From Sphingobacteriales bacterium (GTDB taxonomy: Bacteria; Bacteroidota; Bacteroidia; Sphingobacteriales; Sphingobacteriaceae): DNA of 64,000 nt. Made by a program: the position numbers and the translations under genes. The notes beneath the pieces were generated by a model. That model saw only the letters and a list, made by a program, of their open reading frames with translations. It was not told the DNA's origin and ran no database searches. Position 1 is the first letter of the stretch. Every line of letters begins with the position of its first letter. The stretch lies in NCBI GenBank assembly GCA_028288165.1, contig JAQBOG010000020.1, forward strand, positions 39,463-103,462, read 5' to 3'. Positions 18,493 through 27,141 of the stretch are shown piece after piece.

Positions 18493-18834
18493 CTACTTAT
18501 TCTTTTCGTCTAGTTTATGATAAAGTTTAATTGATTTCTGATTCAACGGGATAAAATGCAAAGTGCATCTTTCGGAATAAGCTTCAAAAATATTATCCCC
18601 TTCCAACTTATAAGCATTGTCCAAAAAATCTACATTAGAGTAAAAATCAGTATATAGTTGAGATACCCGCTTAGAGCAGTTCCAAACTTGACATTTAAAT
18701 TCGTCTGTGTTCTTAGATATGTACTTTGTAAGATATAACTGAACCGCTTTGATGTTTTCTTTGTTTATACGCCTTATATCGAAAGCGGATGAAGGCTTAA
18801 AATTTTCTTCCCTCGGAACATCAGCCTCCGCCAA
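18493..18834 (-). pseudogene. Fragment of a rolling-circle-type replication initiator
   Basis: About 113 codons with no ATG; the open frame begins after a TAA. It reads NFKPSSAFDIRRINKENIK, YLTKYISKN and FKCQVWNCSKRVSQLYTDFY, which resembles the later part of Rep proteins of small replicons and ssDNA phage-like elements (YLTKY..KN followed by F-C-x2-W-x-CS). The catalytic N-terminus with HUH and Tyr is missing. Its TAG is directly followed in the same frame by lutB sequence, so the junction is probably where the element joined the lut operon. A second scrap of the same gene lies at 39194-39248. Confidence 0.6.
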
Positions 18835-19232
18835 TTACGCTTGCTAGATTTGCGTTAGGGAAGGACAGGCAGAAAAATATCTATTTCATCACTGGCTTTT
18901 TCCAATGCTTTCATGTATCCCACTCTTTTTTCAACCTGACTGGCCATTTTTAATCTGGATTCCACACAATCATAATTCCATTCAGTTGTGCATATTCAAT
19001 TATATACCATCGTGCAATTACAATTATATACAATCAAAAAAAGTAATCATTAACTAAATCAGAGGAAGTATAGGATTAAGACCTATAATTTGTCAATGGC
19101 TATGTTATTCTTTCTTCAAATATATCTTTCCAGATACCAAACCCTTTTCTTTCATCAGAATAATCATGCAATACACGACTAAATCTTTTCGGTAAGGCTT
19201 GTAAAAAAGCCAACCTTCCTTCATTAAGTATT
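18835..19232 (-). other. Debris of small coding fragments
   Basis: Two protein-like frames on the minus strand, neither recognised. One ends at 18855 and reads VESRLKMASQVEKRVGYMKA and so on. The other, at 19100-19252, reads MLISLNKILNEGRLAFLQAL and ends in FEERIT. They probably represent pieces of genes lost with the mobile DNA around the Rep fragment. Confidence 0.35.
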
Positions 19233-19460
19233 TTATTTAGACTTATCAGCATAGTTTTGAAAGGTTCCGCCAGATATTTTATGAACTTTCAGTCTGTATG
19301 GATCATAGAAATAGGCTGGCATATATCCACTTTTATTCCTTTTTTCACACCGTATGGCAAATATATCTTCCCGTCCTTTAAATAGAGATTTAAATAAGTT
19401 TAGATGTCTATTGCACTTGAAACTTAATAAGGTTTCGGGCTTAACAGGTACTAAATACAA
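19233..19460 (-). pseudogene. Fragment of a TOTE-type primase N-terminus
   Basis: 75 codons starting at a TTG inside a terminator hairpin, so not a genuine start. The stretch SLFKGREDIFAIRCEKR, then KSGYMPAYFYDPY and GGTFQNYADKS, matches the opening of archaeo-eukaryotic-type primase domains in TOTE conflict systems (LF-GREDV-A-RW ... GYxP). The usual Trp is Cys here. The sequence stops after about 70 residues and the rest of the large protein is missing. Identification is by remembered motif. Confidence 0.45.
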
Positions 19461-19485
19461 AACCCCGGAGTACCGGGGTTTTGTA
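19456..19485. terminator. Strong bidirectional terminator
   Basis: TACAAAACCCCGG and CCGGGGTTTTGTA pair perfectly over 13 bp around an AGTA loop. It lies about 20 bp downstream of the stop of the 1962-aa secreted protein and has T-tracts on both strands. Confidence 0.85.
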
Positions 19486-19505
19486 AATTGAGAAATTTGT
19501 AAGAA

Positions 19506-22500
19506 TTATTTAGTCATAATGATCTTAAAGTTCTCTACACTTTGCGGAGTAGTAAGCCTGATGAAATATATACCGGGTGATAAAAAGGTTCCGTCAAATT
19601 CAAAAGTATATGTCTGACCGCCATTCGCTTTCCCTTCAAATAATTTTTGTATTTTATTTCCCAACAGACTATGCACATCAAGGGCTACCTTGTCCTGGGT
19701 AGAAGGAATGGTAAATGCTATCGTAATTTGCTTCTTAAAAGGATTTGGATAGGCTGTTAAAGCTACTTTTTGTAAAGATATTGATATATTTTTTGGATCG
19801 GCTCCTTGAATTCCATTTGCTAATGTAGTTGTACTGAGTGCCGCAGTTTCGGAAGAACCACAAGATCCTAATTGATCACCATTTCTCAAGTGCGTATCCA
19901 CAGAATTGTCGCTAACACTTAGCGTTTTTGTTCCGTCTTTAGTACATACTAAAACTTTATCGTTATTGTTTCCACTACGAACATCAATAACGGTAATGGT
20001 TACAGACGTGTTTGCAGAACAACCAAACTCATTAGTAGCTGTTACTATAAAGGTATAGCTACCCGCAGCAGTTGGAGTAAATACCGGGTTTGCAACAGTA
20101 GCATTACTTAATCCTGCTGATGGTGACCATGCATAGGATGTTGTACCAGCTATATTGTTGGTGGCAGTAAGGGTAACATTTTGCGCACCATAACCAATGG
20201 CAATGGTTTGATTATCCAACTTAGTATAGGTATTGTCTGTTTTTGTGACAGTAATTACCGGAGCTGGAGTAAAGCCAATTACATTAACAATAGCAGAAGC
20301 TGTAGAAACATTTCCATTGATATCCGTTACCGTAAGTACAACGGTGTTGTTTCCAATATTTGAACAATCAAAAGTTGATTTATTAATAGTTAATGATTGA
20401 ATTCCGCAAGCATCAAAGCTTCCATCATCAATAGAAGAAGCAGTGATTATCGCTGAACCATCTATAAGAGTTACAGGAATGTTTTTAGCTAAAGCAACAG
20501 GAGCAATGTTATCTTGAACAGTAACGTTAGCATTTGTAGAAGCTACATTTCCATTAACATCAGTTACAGTTAATATAACAGCATTTGCTCCAACATTTGA
20601 ACAGTCAAAGTTTTTCTTGCTGAGCACTATTGATTGAATTCCGCAAGCATCGAAAGAACCATTGTTAATCAATTCTTCAGTTATTGAAGCATTACCTGCA
20701 GAATCAAGTTCAACTGTTATGTCTTTAGTAAGAACAATTGCAGCAGTAGTATCTTTAATAATTACATTTTGTGTAGCTGTGACCATATTTCCATTACCAT
20801 CATTAAAGTTCCAGGTAATTAGGTATGTACCTTGAGCGCTATAAGTAAGCGGATCTGTTGTTGTTCCTGTAATAATACCTGCAATATTATCAGTTGTAGT
20901 AGGAACAGATACACTAGCGGAACATTCTCCAGTAACTGTTGCGAGAGTAGGAACAACAGGTGCTTGTGTATCTTTCACGGTAATACAAAAATCATCCAGA
21001 TAAAAATAGCCGGGCCCTGATTTGGAAGCCCATATTCCTACCGAGGCTGTATTGGGCGGAGGAACCCGGGTAACGCTGTACTTCGTATACGAAGAAGGCA
21101 CTACAGCCGGAGCTGTAACCGGGTAAACCTGAAACTGGTTACTCTCCCCATTTATTTTCACACCGGCCGAATCATAATAATCGATTCCGATACCCGTCCA
21201 CCAGGGCATCAGCAACTGAGAAGGATTACCCGGATTGGGGCTTCCTGCAATTTTAGCCCAGGCACTGAACGTGATCTCAACACCGGCATTTATGGGAATG
21301 ACAGGTTTATAATTTAAACCTGAATTACTTTGGGCAGTGATGATCACCGCCTTCATACCCGAATGTACGAACGGCAGCGAATCGGTAATCATGGATGCAT
21401 TGGCACTGGCTTTGGCCCAGTTTACAAATCCACTTTCAAAACCATTATTGCTCAGCAAACCGCAGCTACCGGCACTAACCACTTTGAGCGCAAGCGAAGA
21501 GGCCTCCTGTCCGTCATCCACCGCCGTAGCCGTGATGGTAGCCGTACCAACAGACCGTGCCGTAATAAACCCAGTAGCATTAACCTTTGCAATAGTGGTA
21601 TCCGAAGAGCTCCAGGTCAATGCCGGGTTGCTGGCATTGGACGGCAGCACCTTAGTCCTGATCGTTGTGGTATCATCCACACCAAGTGACACCGCGGCTT
21701 TACTGAGCGTGATTGAATTCAACAGAATATTCGATGCGGTGACGATGCTGCTGGCGGTTTTAGCACCGTCCTGTGTAGTAACAGTGATCGTAGCCGTACC
21801 GGGCGCTAGTCCGGTGATAACCCCTGTCCCATTCACCTTTACAATTGTAGTATCAGATGAACTCCAGACAACAGCCTTATTGGTGGCATTGGCTGGTGAT
21901 ACCGTCGCTGTGAGCTTGTTCGTATTATTTACACCTACTATAGCTGTGACACTGTCAATTGTGACCCCTGTTGCAAGAATATTGGCAGCCGTAATTACAG
22001 CAGAATCCGTTTTACTCCCCTCGTTCGTGGTGATCGTGATGATGGCCGTACCAGGCCCCATACCCCTTACCAGGCCGTTAGCCGACACCAAGGCTACATT
22101 CGGATTGGAAGATTTCCAACTAACTCCTTTGTTGGTCACATCTGCAGGTGCCATTAGTGCCGTCAGACGGGTAGTATCTCCCACCCCGACAAATGCACTA
22201 TCACGGTCCAGTGCAACACCGCTTAATGGCTTCAATACAAGTTCCATTCCATTGATCGAACTGGTTCCTGTAATAATGCTGAATTTCACCGAAACCCCTC
22301 CGGTAGCCGAGGCCGTGACAGGAAACTCTCTTACAATGGCTTTAAACCTTCCCCCTGCAGCCGCGTAAATATCGAATGACTTAAGTACTGTTTCTGTGTT
22401 GTTGACGATCACATCAAACCTCTTGGAACCGCTTACTGCAGCAGTATTCAGCTCCGCAAAATGCAGGCGTAGGGTATAAAGGGAATTGGGGATCAGCCCA

Positions 22501-25394
22501 GTGAAAAAATACGGTGTGGAAGAGGTAATCCCATTGCGTTGGCTCTGGTAAACCGCTTCCGGCGCCGGGTTACTAACGGCGCTCATATTAATAGCCGTTG
22601 TAGCTTTGGTAGCCCAAGTCCAGCTCCAGCTGTTCGGATCGCGTCTGAAGTTACCATAGCTATTGGATATATCCCCTACATTATAAGCGAGGGCTGTCGT
22701 GGTCACATGGATCACCGAGCTTGCAGTCCTCCTGCTATCCTCGGTAGTCACGGTAACAACCGCATTGCCCAGACCAATGGCACTGATCAGACCGCTGGCA
22801 TTTACTTTTACAATAGTGGTATCGGATGAACTCCAGCTTACATTTTTGTTTTTTGCATCAGCTGGCAGCACAGTAGCCACCAGGTTGGTCGATCCACCTA
22901 AGCCGATATAAACGTCGCTATCGAGGGTAACACCTGTGACATGAATGATCGGTGTAACGGTAATTGTACTGCTGGCGGTCAGTCCACCATCCTGGGTGGT
23001 AACCGTGACAGTGGCAGTACCTACTCCCCTGCCTTTAACGAGGCCATTGGCATCTACACTTACAATGGATATATCCGACGAACTCCAGCTGATGGTATTA
23101 TTATTGGGATAAACCGGGGACAAGGTTGCTTTTAGCTTCAGAGAATCATTGAGGATGACGGAACTGCTTGCCGGCGTAATGGTAACACCGGTAACCGGTC
23201 CTCCCACAGGTACACCAACAAAAATACCATTGCCATTGATTCCCAGAAACACCCTGCCTTGGATATCCGCGGCCATATTCAATACAATCCCCGGTACATT
23301 TTCCGTAACGGTGGTCCAGTTATTTCCGTTATCATCCGAGCGGAATACACCGTATGAGGTTCCATTTACCGGGCTGGGACCGCTGGTTATGTAGACTACA
23401 GGTGGCGAGGAGGTTGAAGTATCCGCTTTACCGACTGCTACCCATTTGGGACTTCCCACTACACTGGCATTGATCCTGGTAAATGTTTTGGCGGTATCTA
23501 CAGAATGATATAAACCATTTTCATGGGAAAACCATACGTCTCCTGAAATACCCGGAGTTGTTGCAATACAGGCAAAAGAAGCATTACCCTGATCATTTGG
23601 CAGGTTGTTAGCCTTGGCAGAAAAAGTACGTCCGGTATCATAACTTACATACATTACCCCCTTGGCATAGATATAGAAAATATTTCCGCTTACTTTATCC
23701 GCGGATACAGGTGTCTGGCCCGGATAAATGGAATAGATACTCCCTGTTTTCAGCACATCTTTTGGTACACCGCTGCTAGCTGTCCAGGAATTCCCCTTAT
23801 CAGAACTTGTATAGGTGAAGCCACCCTGTGATACCCATACGATAGTACTGCTGGTAGCTGATACTGCTACCCGGCCGCGTACAGCTCCTGGCGGCAAAGT
23901 GGCATATGAACGATAACTGAGGCCGCCATCTTCTGAATAACCGCCTTTGGCCGATCCGTTCCATCCGTCACTACCCACGCGGGCAATAAAATTCGGATTG
24001 GTATACTGGACAGCCACACCTGAAGTATTGATACCGGAGCTGGTAGAAAAAAAAGAAGCCATTCCTTTCTGAGGAGGATCGATCAGGGATTGGTGATCGA
24101 AGCCCCCGACATCACCGGTGGTAGACAACAATACATTACGTCCTGAAGGCGGGCATACCAATTGGCCGGTAGCAATAACCTCTTCCAGCCCGGCATCACG
24201 CAGCTTCCAGTTGACGGTAGCGGCCCACACATCCGTGGTCTGTGCCACATCCGTCATATCAGAAAACCAGGCATGGCCGGCATTGAAGGGATCGAAGCAA
24301 AACATATCGATATCATGACCTGCATTTCCCGCCGATACACTTCCTCCCAATGAATGTGGCGCTTCAGTATTATCACGGGTCACATTCATGGCAGTCCATC
24401 CACCAGCGGCACCACCTGTTGTGGTACGGTACAACTTATCATTATTCCAGGAGCCTTCTGTAGCCGTAAGAACTTCATTGCTATTAATAGGATTCACCGC
24501 AATGGCCTTATACTTTTTGGTTGCGTCAGGCGATATGGTAGACCAGTAACTGCCCTTCCATTGCTGAATAGCCCCATTGGTGGGAGTAGGAGTAGTAGTA
24601 ACATATAATGTTCCGTCATTGCTGATGGAAGCACGGCGCACATCTATTGGCCCCCCGCTCATTAGCGAAAAATTGACTCCTCCATCGGCACTTCGGTAAA
24701 TACCATTCACCGTACCGATAAAAATATTCTTTGTTACACCGTTCACTGTTCCCCCACTGATATCAAACTTGATAAACCGAGCCGACAGGGCATCGAATGG
24801 TGTAGTTAGCTTCACCCATGAACCCGGGGTTCCTGCCGAAACACTTCTGTGAGTGCCATGGGAGCGGGTCGTTACATATATTACATTACTATTTTGCGGA
24901 TCTACCACCAGGCGGTCGGTAAAAATCTGATCGCTGTTGGGAGCCACCAAGATCTGCAATCCGCAATCGGTCCAGGTATTGCCACGGTCCGTAGACTTCA
25001 TCACAGTTCCTCTCTGGTCACTACCACCCCCTGGCACCGTCCCTTTCCCATTGGATACCGTGGCATATAAAATATTGCCGGTAGCATCATTTGGATCAAA
25101 AGCAAGATCCCCGCACAACTGGTTATTCTGCCAGTTCCAATACGTAGTTGGAATTTTGGTGCCGAGCATCATCTCTTCCCATCGCTGCGTGGCATGGTTC
25201 CAACGGTAAGACGTACCGACATCGGTAGTGATAAAAAAGAGGTTGGCAACCTTCGGATGAGGTTTGATACTGGTTACCCGTCCGCCGCCGCCGATGCGTA
25301 CTGGCTTCCAGTCATAAGCCTGGGCGGCAGCGGTAAAATGGAAAATACCGGCAACTATTACCGACAGGAACATACGTTGTAAAAAGTTTTTCAT
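19506..25394 (-). CDS. Giant T9SS-secreted GH74-like multidomain protein
   Basis: 1962 aa, with signal peptide at ~1-25 (ending TAAAQA). Residues ~27-725 form BNR/GH74-like beta-propellers (YDWKPVRIGGGG, then repeated SxDxGxxW motifs such as STDRGNTW, SSDKGNSW, SDDNGNNW), the fold of xyloglucanases and sialidase-like hydrolases. Then two BIG2 immunoglobulin-like repeats (~730-900), a malectin-like carbohydrate-binding domain (~900-1060), three more BIG2 repeats (~1060-1305), a carbohydrate-binding beta-sandwich (~1310-1475), HYR-type repeats (~1480-1700), a PKD-like domain (~1708-1800) and a type IX secretion C-terminal domain starting AYPNPFKKQITI (~1878). It is probably displayed on the cell surface or released. 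It lies 120 bp downstream of susD with a terminator between. Catalytic residues cannot be assigned with confidence, so xyloglucan is only one possible substrate. Confidence 0.85.
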   Translation of the reverse strand: MKNFLQRMFLSVIVAGIFHFTAAAQAYDWKPVRIGGGGRVTSIKPHPKVANLFFITTDVGTSYRWNHATQRWEEMMLGTKIPTTYWNWQNNQLCGDLAFDPNDATGNILYATVSNGKGTVPGGGSDQRGTVMKSTDRGNTWTDCGLQILVAPNSDQIFTDRLVVDPQNSNVIYVTTRSHGTHRSVSAGTPGSWVKLTTPFDALSARFIKFDISGGTVNGVTKNIFIGTVNGIYRSADGGVNFSLMSGGPIDVRRASISNDGTLYVTTTPTPTNGAIQQWKGSYWSTISPDATKKYKAIAVNPINSNEVLTATEGSWNNDKLYRTTTGGAAGGWTAMNVTRDNTEAPHSLGGSVSAGNAGHDIDMFCFDPFNAGHAWFSDMTDVAQTTDVWAATVNWKLRDAGLEEVIATGQLVCPPSGRNVLLSTTGDVGGFDHQSLIDPPQKGMASFFSTSSGINTSGVAVQYTNPNFIARVGSDGWNGSAKGGYSEDGGLSYRSYATLPPGAVRGRVAVSATSSTIVWVSQGGFTYTSSDKGNSWTASSGVPKDVLKTGSIYSIYPGQTPVSADKVSGNIFYIYAKGVMYVSYDTGRTFSAKANNLPNDQGNASFACIATTPGISGDVWFSHENGLYHSVDTAKTFTRINASVVGSPKWVAVGKADTSTSSPPVVYITSGPSPVNGTSYGVFRSDDNGNNWTTVTENVPGIVLNMAADIQGRVFLGINGNGIFVGVPVGGPVTGVTITPASSSVILNDSLKLKATLSPVYPNNNTISWSSSDISIVSVDANGLVKGRGVGTATVTVTTQDGGLTASSTITVTPIIHVTGVTLDSDVYIGLGGSTNLVATVLPADAKNKNVSWSSSDTTIVKVNASGLISAIGLGNAVVTVTTEDSRRTASSVIHVTTTALAYNVGDISNSYGNFRRDPNSWSWTWATKATTAINMSAVSNPAPEAVYQSQRNGITSSTPYFFTGLIPNSLYTLRLHFAELNTAAVSGSKRFDVIVNNTETVLKSFDIYAAAGGRFKAIVREFPVTASATGGVSVKFSIITGTSSINGMELVLKPLSGVALDRDSAFVGVGDTTRLTALMAPADVTNKGVSWKSSNPNVALVSANGLVRGMGPGTAIITITTNEGSKTDSAVITAANILATGVTIDSVTAIVGVNNTNKLTATVSPANATNKAVVWSSSDTTIVKVNGTGVITGLAPGTATITVTTQDGAKTASSIVTASNILLNSITLSKAAVSLGVDDTTTIRTKVLPSNASNPALTWSSSDTTIAKVNATGFITARSVGTATITATAVDDGQEASSLALKVVSAGSCGLLSNNGFESGFVNWAKASANASMITDSLPFVHSGMKAVIITAQSNSGLNYKPVIPINAGVEITFSAWAKIAGSPNPGNPSQLLMPWWTGIGIDYYDSAGVKINGESNQFQVYPVTAPAVVPSSYTKYSVTRVPPPNTASVGIWASKSGPGYFYLDDFCITVKDTQAPVVPTLATVTGECSASVSVPTTTDNIAGIITGTTTDPLTYSAQGTYLITWNFNDGNGNMVTATQNVIIKDTTAAIVLTKDITVELDSAGNASITEELINNGSFDACGIQSIVLSKKNFDCSNVGANAVILTVTDVNGNVASTNANVTVQDNIAPVALAKNIPVTLIDGSAIITASSIDDGSFDACGIQSLTINKSTFDCSNIGNNTVVLTVTDINGNVSTASAIVNVIGFTPAPVITVTKTDNTYTKLDNQTIAIGYGAQNVTLTATNNIAGTTSYAWSPSAGLSNATVANPVFTPTAAGSYTFIVTATNEFGCSANTSVTITVIDVRSGNNNDKVLVCTKDGTKTLSVSDNSVDTHLRNGDQLGSCGSSETAALSTTTLANGIQGADPKNISISLQKVALTAYPNPFKKQITIAFTIPSTQDKVALDVHSLLGNKIQKLFEGKANGGQTYTFEFDGTFLSPGIYFIRLTTPQSVENFKIIMTK

Positions 25395-25461
25395 AATCGT
25401 TAAGAGTATATTTTATGACTTGATACTATAGTTGTAACGGGTTTAATTATCAACTAAAAAC

Positions 25462-25481
25462 GAGCCGGGTAAACCCAGCTC
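25462..25481 (-). terminator. Hairpin between susD and the T9SS protein
   Basis: GAGCCGGGT and ACCCAGCTC form a hairpin with one C/A mismatch. On the minus strand it is followed by GTTTTTAG. It would end or attenuate the susCD transcript before the GH74-like gene. Confidence 0.65.
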
Positions 25482-25514
25482 ATTTTTATATAACAGTTAT
25501 AATGTTACTGTCTG

Positions 25515-27110
25515 TTAATTCCAGTCATTCTTCACTGCATTTGCTACATTTGGGTTATAATTCTTTTCCACATCAGGAATTGGGAAGAGTAAATGCTTGT
25601 CCTGGAAAGGCTGTTTCCCATCTCCGGGTTCTGCAGCCCGCAAAGTATTGATAGTCTGTTTGGCTATACCCCAGCGTATAAGATCGAAATAACGTGATTG
25701 CTCACCGCATAATTCCAGTTGACGTTCACGCATGATGATCTGCATGGCTTTATCCTTATCACCCAGGCTGGTATAGGGCAAGGCTCCGGATCTGCTTCTT
25801 ACCTGATTGATCAAATTGAGAGGGGTTGATGTTACAGTACCTTGCTGTATATTCGCTTCAGCAAGCATCAACAACACATCGGCAAAACGGATCACTTGTC
25901 CGTTGATGGTACTGATAGGATCAGCAGGATTTTTCTCCCGATCATAGTACTCGTATTTCTTCCATTTATAATCTCCCTGCGGATCTGCTGCATTAAAAGG
26001 GAAGGGCAAAGCGCCACCGGTACATTGCTCACAATAGTCGGTATCACCTCCGCTAGACGCATTACCATAGAAAGTAAAATTAGCCCGCGGGTCGGTATAA
26101 GAAGTAACGCCATCAACCGGGCTGGGATAAGTAAATGCTTTTACAGATGCATTGGAAATGTACACATTATTCCAATTATTGAATCCGTATTCCATTGCCC
26201 GTCCGGAATTTGTGGCCTTGCCACCGGATGTTTCCTGCCCTCCAAACATATAGTACGGGTTCCCGATACCCCAGCTGGTCCAGGCACCATTCATTACCTG
26301 GAAAATATTTTCCGGACTATTTTGGTTGGTCGGGCTGAATAGGCTATTGTAGTTGGTCTCCAGAGTATAGTTATACGGTGCTTGGGTAAGCTTTGTAAGT
26401 TCCTGCTGGGCCAATAACCATTTCTTCTGATAAAGGTAGGTTTTACCAAGCAAAGCGGTAGCGGCTCCTTTAGTAGCTCTTCCCAGATCTACAGCTGCAT
26501 AGCTGAGTGGAAGATCAGCTTGTGCTTCAATAAGGTCCTTCTCGATAAAAGCCCATATTGATGCAGCCGGTGAACGCGGCATATAATTATTTTTGATCAC
26601 TTCCTCATAGGATTGAATCAGAGGTGCATCACCCCAAAGGTTTACAATATTAAAATAGGCGTATGCCCGCAAAAATTTGGCTTCTGCCATATATTGTTTC
26701 ACCTTAGCCTGGTCTGCCGGCAAAGAAGGATTCCATGCTATTGAGCGGTCTACCACTATATTAGCCCGCCAAATTATCCGATAAAGAGATTGCCATAAAT
26801 GACCGATCTGCACCTGGTTAGTACCAAATGAATAATCAGCCAGTTCCGCCAAGTCTCCCTGCATATTGGCCGTCTTTTTCGCTTCATAGCCCAGCATGTC
26901 GAATATATAATAGTAGTCACGTGCCCAAAGTCCATTGTGCAACAGGGTGCTATAGGTGGCGATGGTAGCTTCGTTCAAGGCTGCACTGTTATTAAAATAC
27001 GTTTCATAAGAATACGCGATCTGGTTTTCCAGCTCAAGCTTTGATTTGCTGCAACCGGCGGTACCCAAAAGGAGAACAGCCAGTATTAATACCTGAAAAA
27101 TATGTTTCAT
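25515..27110 (-). CDS. SusD/RagB family glycan-binding lipoprotein
   Basis: 531 aa. The signal peptide ends in the lipobox LLGTAGCSK, so the protein is a lipoprotein, presumably on the outer surface. The body shows SusD landmarks: an early tetratricopeptide-like region (YMAEAKFLRAYAYFNIVNLWGD) and the closing IMRERQLELCGEQSRYFDLIRWG and FPIPDVEKN. SusD binds the oligosaccharide and forms a lid on SusC. It follows susC by 31 bp, in the same operon. Confidence 0.95.
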   Translation of the reverse strand: MKHIFQVLILAVLLLGTAGCSKSKLELENQIAYSYETYFNNSAALNEATIATYSTLLHNGLWARDYYYIFDMLGYEAKKTANMQGDLAELADYSFGTNQVQIGHLWQSLYRIIWRANIVVDRSIAWNPSLPADQAKVKQYMAEAKFLRAYAYFNIVNLWGDAPLIQSYEEVIKNNYMPRSPAASIWAFIEKDLIEAQADLPLSYAAVDLGRATKGAATALLGKTYLYQKKWLLAQQELTKLTQAPYNYTLETNYNSLFSPTNQNSPENIFQVMNGAWTSWGIGNPYYMFGGQETSGGKATNSGRAMEYGFNNWNNVYISNASVKAFTYPSPVDGVTSYTDPRANFTFYGNASSGGDTDYCEQCTGGALPFPFNAADPQGDYKWKKYEYYDREKNPADPISTINGQVIRFADVLLMLAEANIQQGTVTSTPLNLINQVRSRSGALPYTSLGDKDKAMQIIMRERQLELCGEQSRYFDLIRWGIAKQTINTLRAAEPGDGKQPFQDKHLLFPIPDVEKNYNPNVANAVKNDWN

Positions 27111-27141
27111 ATCAATAAATTTTTACGTTAAGTCTTATTTG

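Noticed and set aside
21337..22368. 343-codon plus-strand open frame
   Set aside because: Lies wholly antisense to the BIG2/malectin part of the T9SS protein, whose frame gives recognised domains. The antisense frame gives low-complexity Val/Ala/Thr text.
25842..26342. 166-codon plus-strand frame
   Set aside because: Shadow of the SusD gene, which has clear family motifs.
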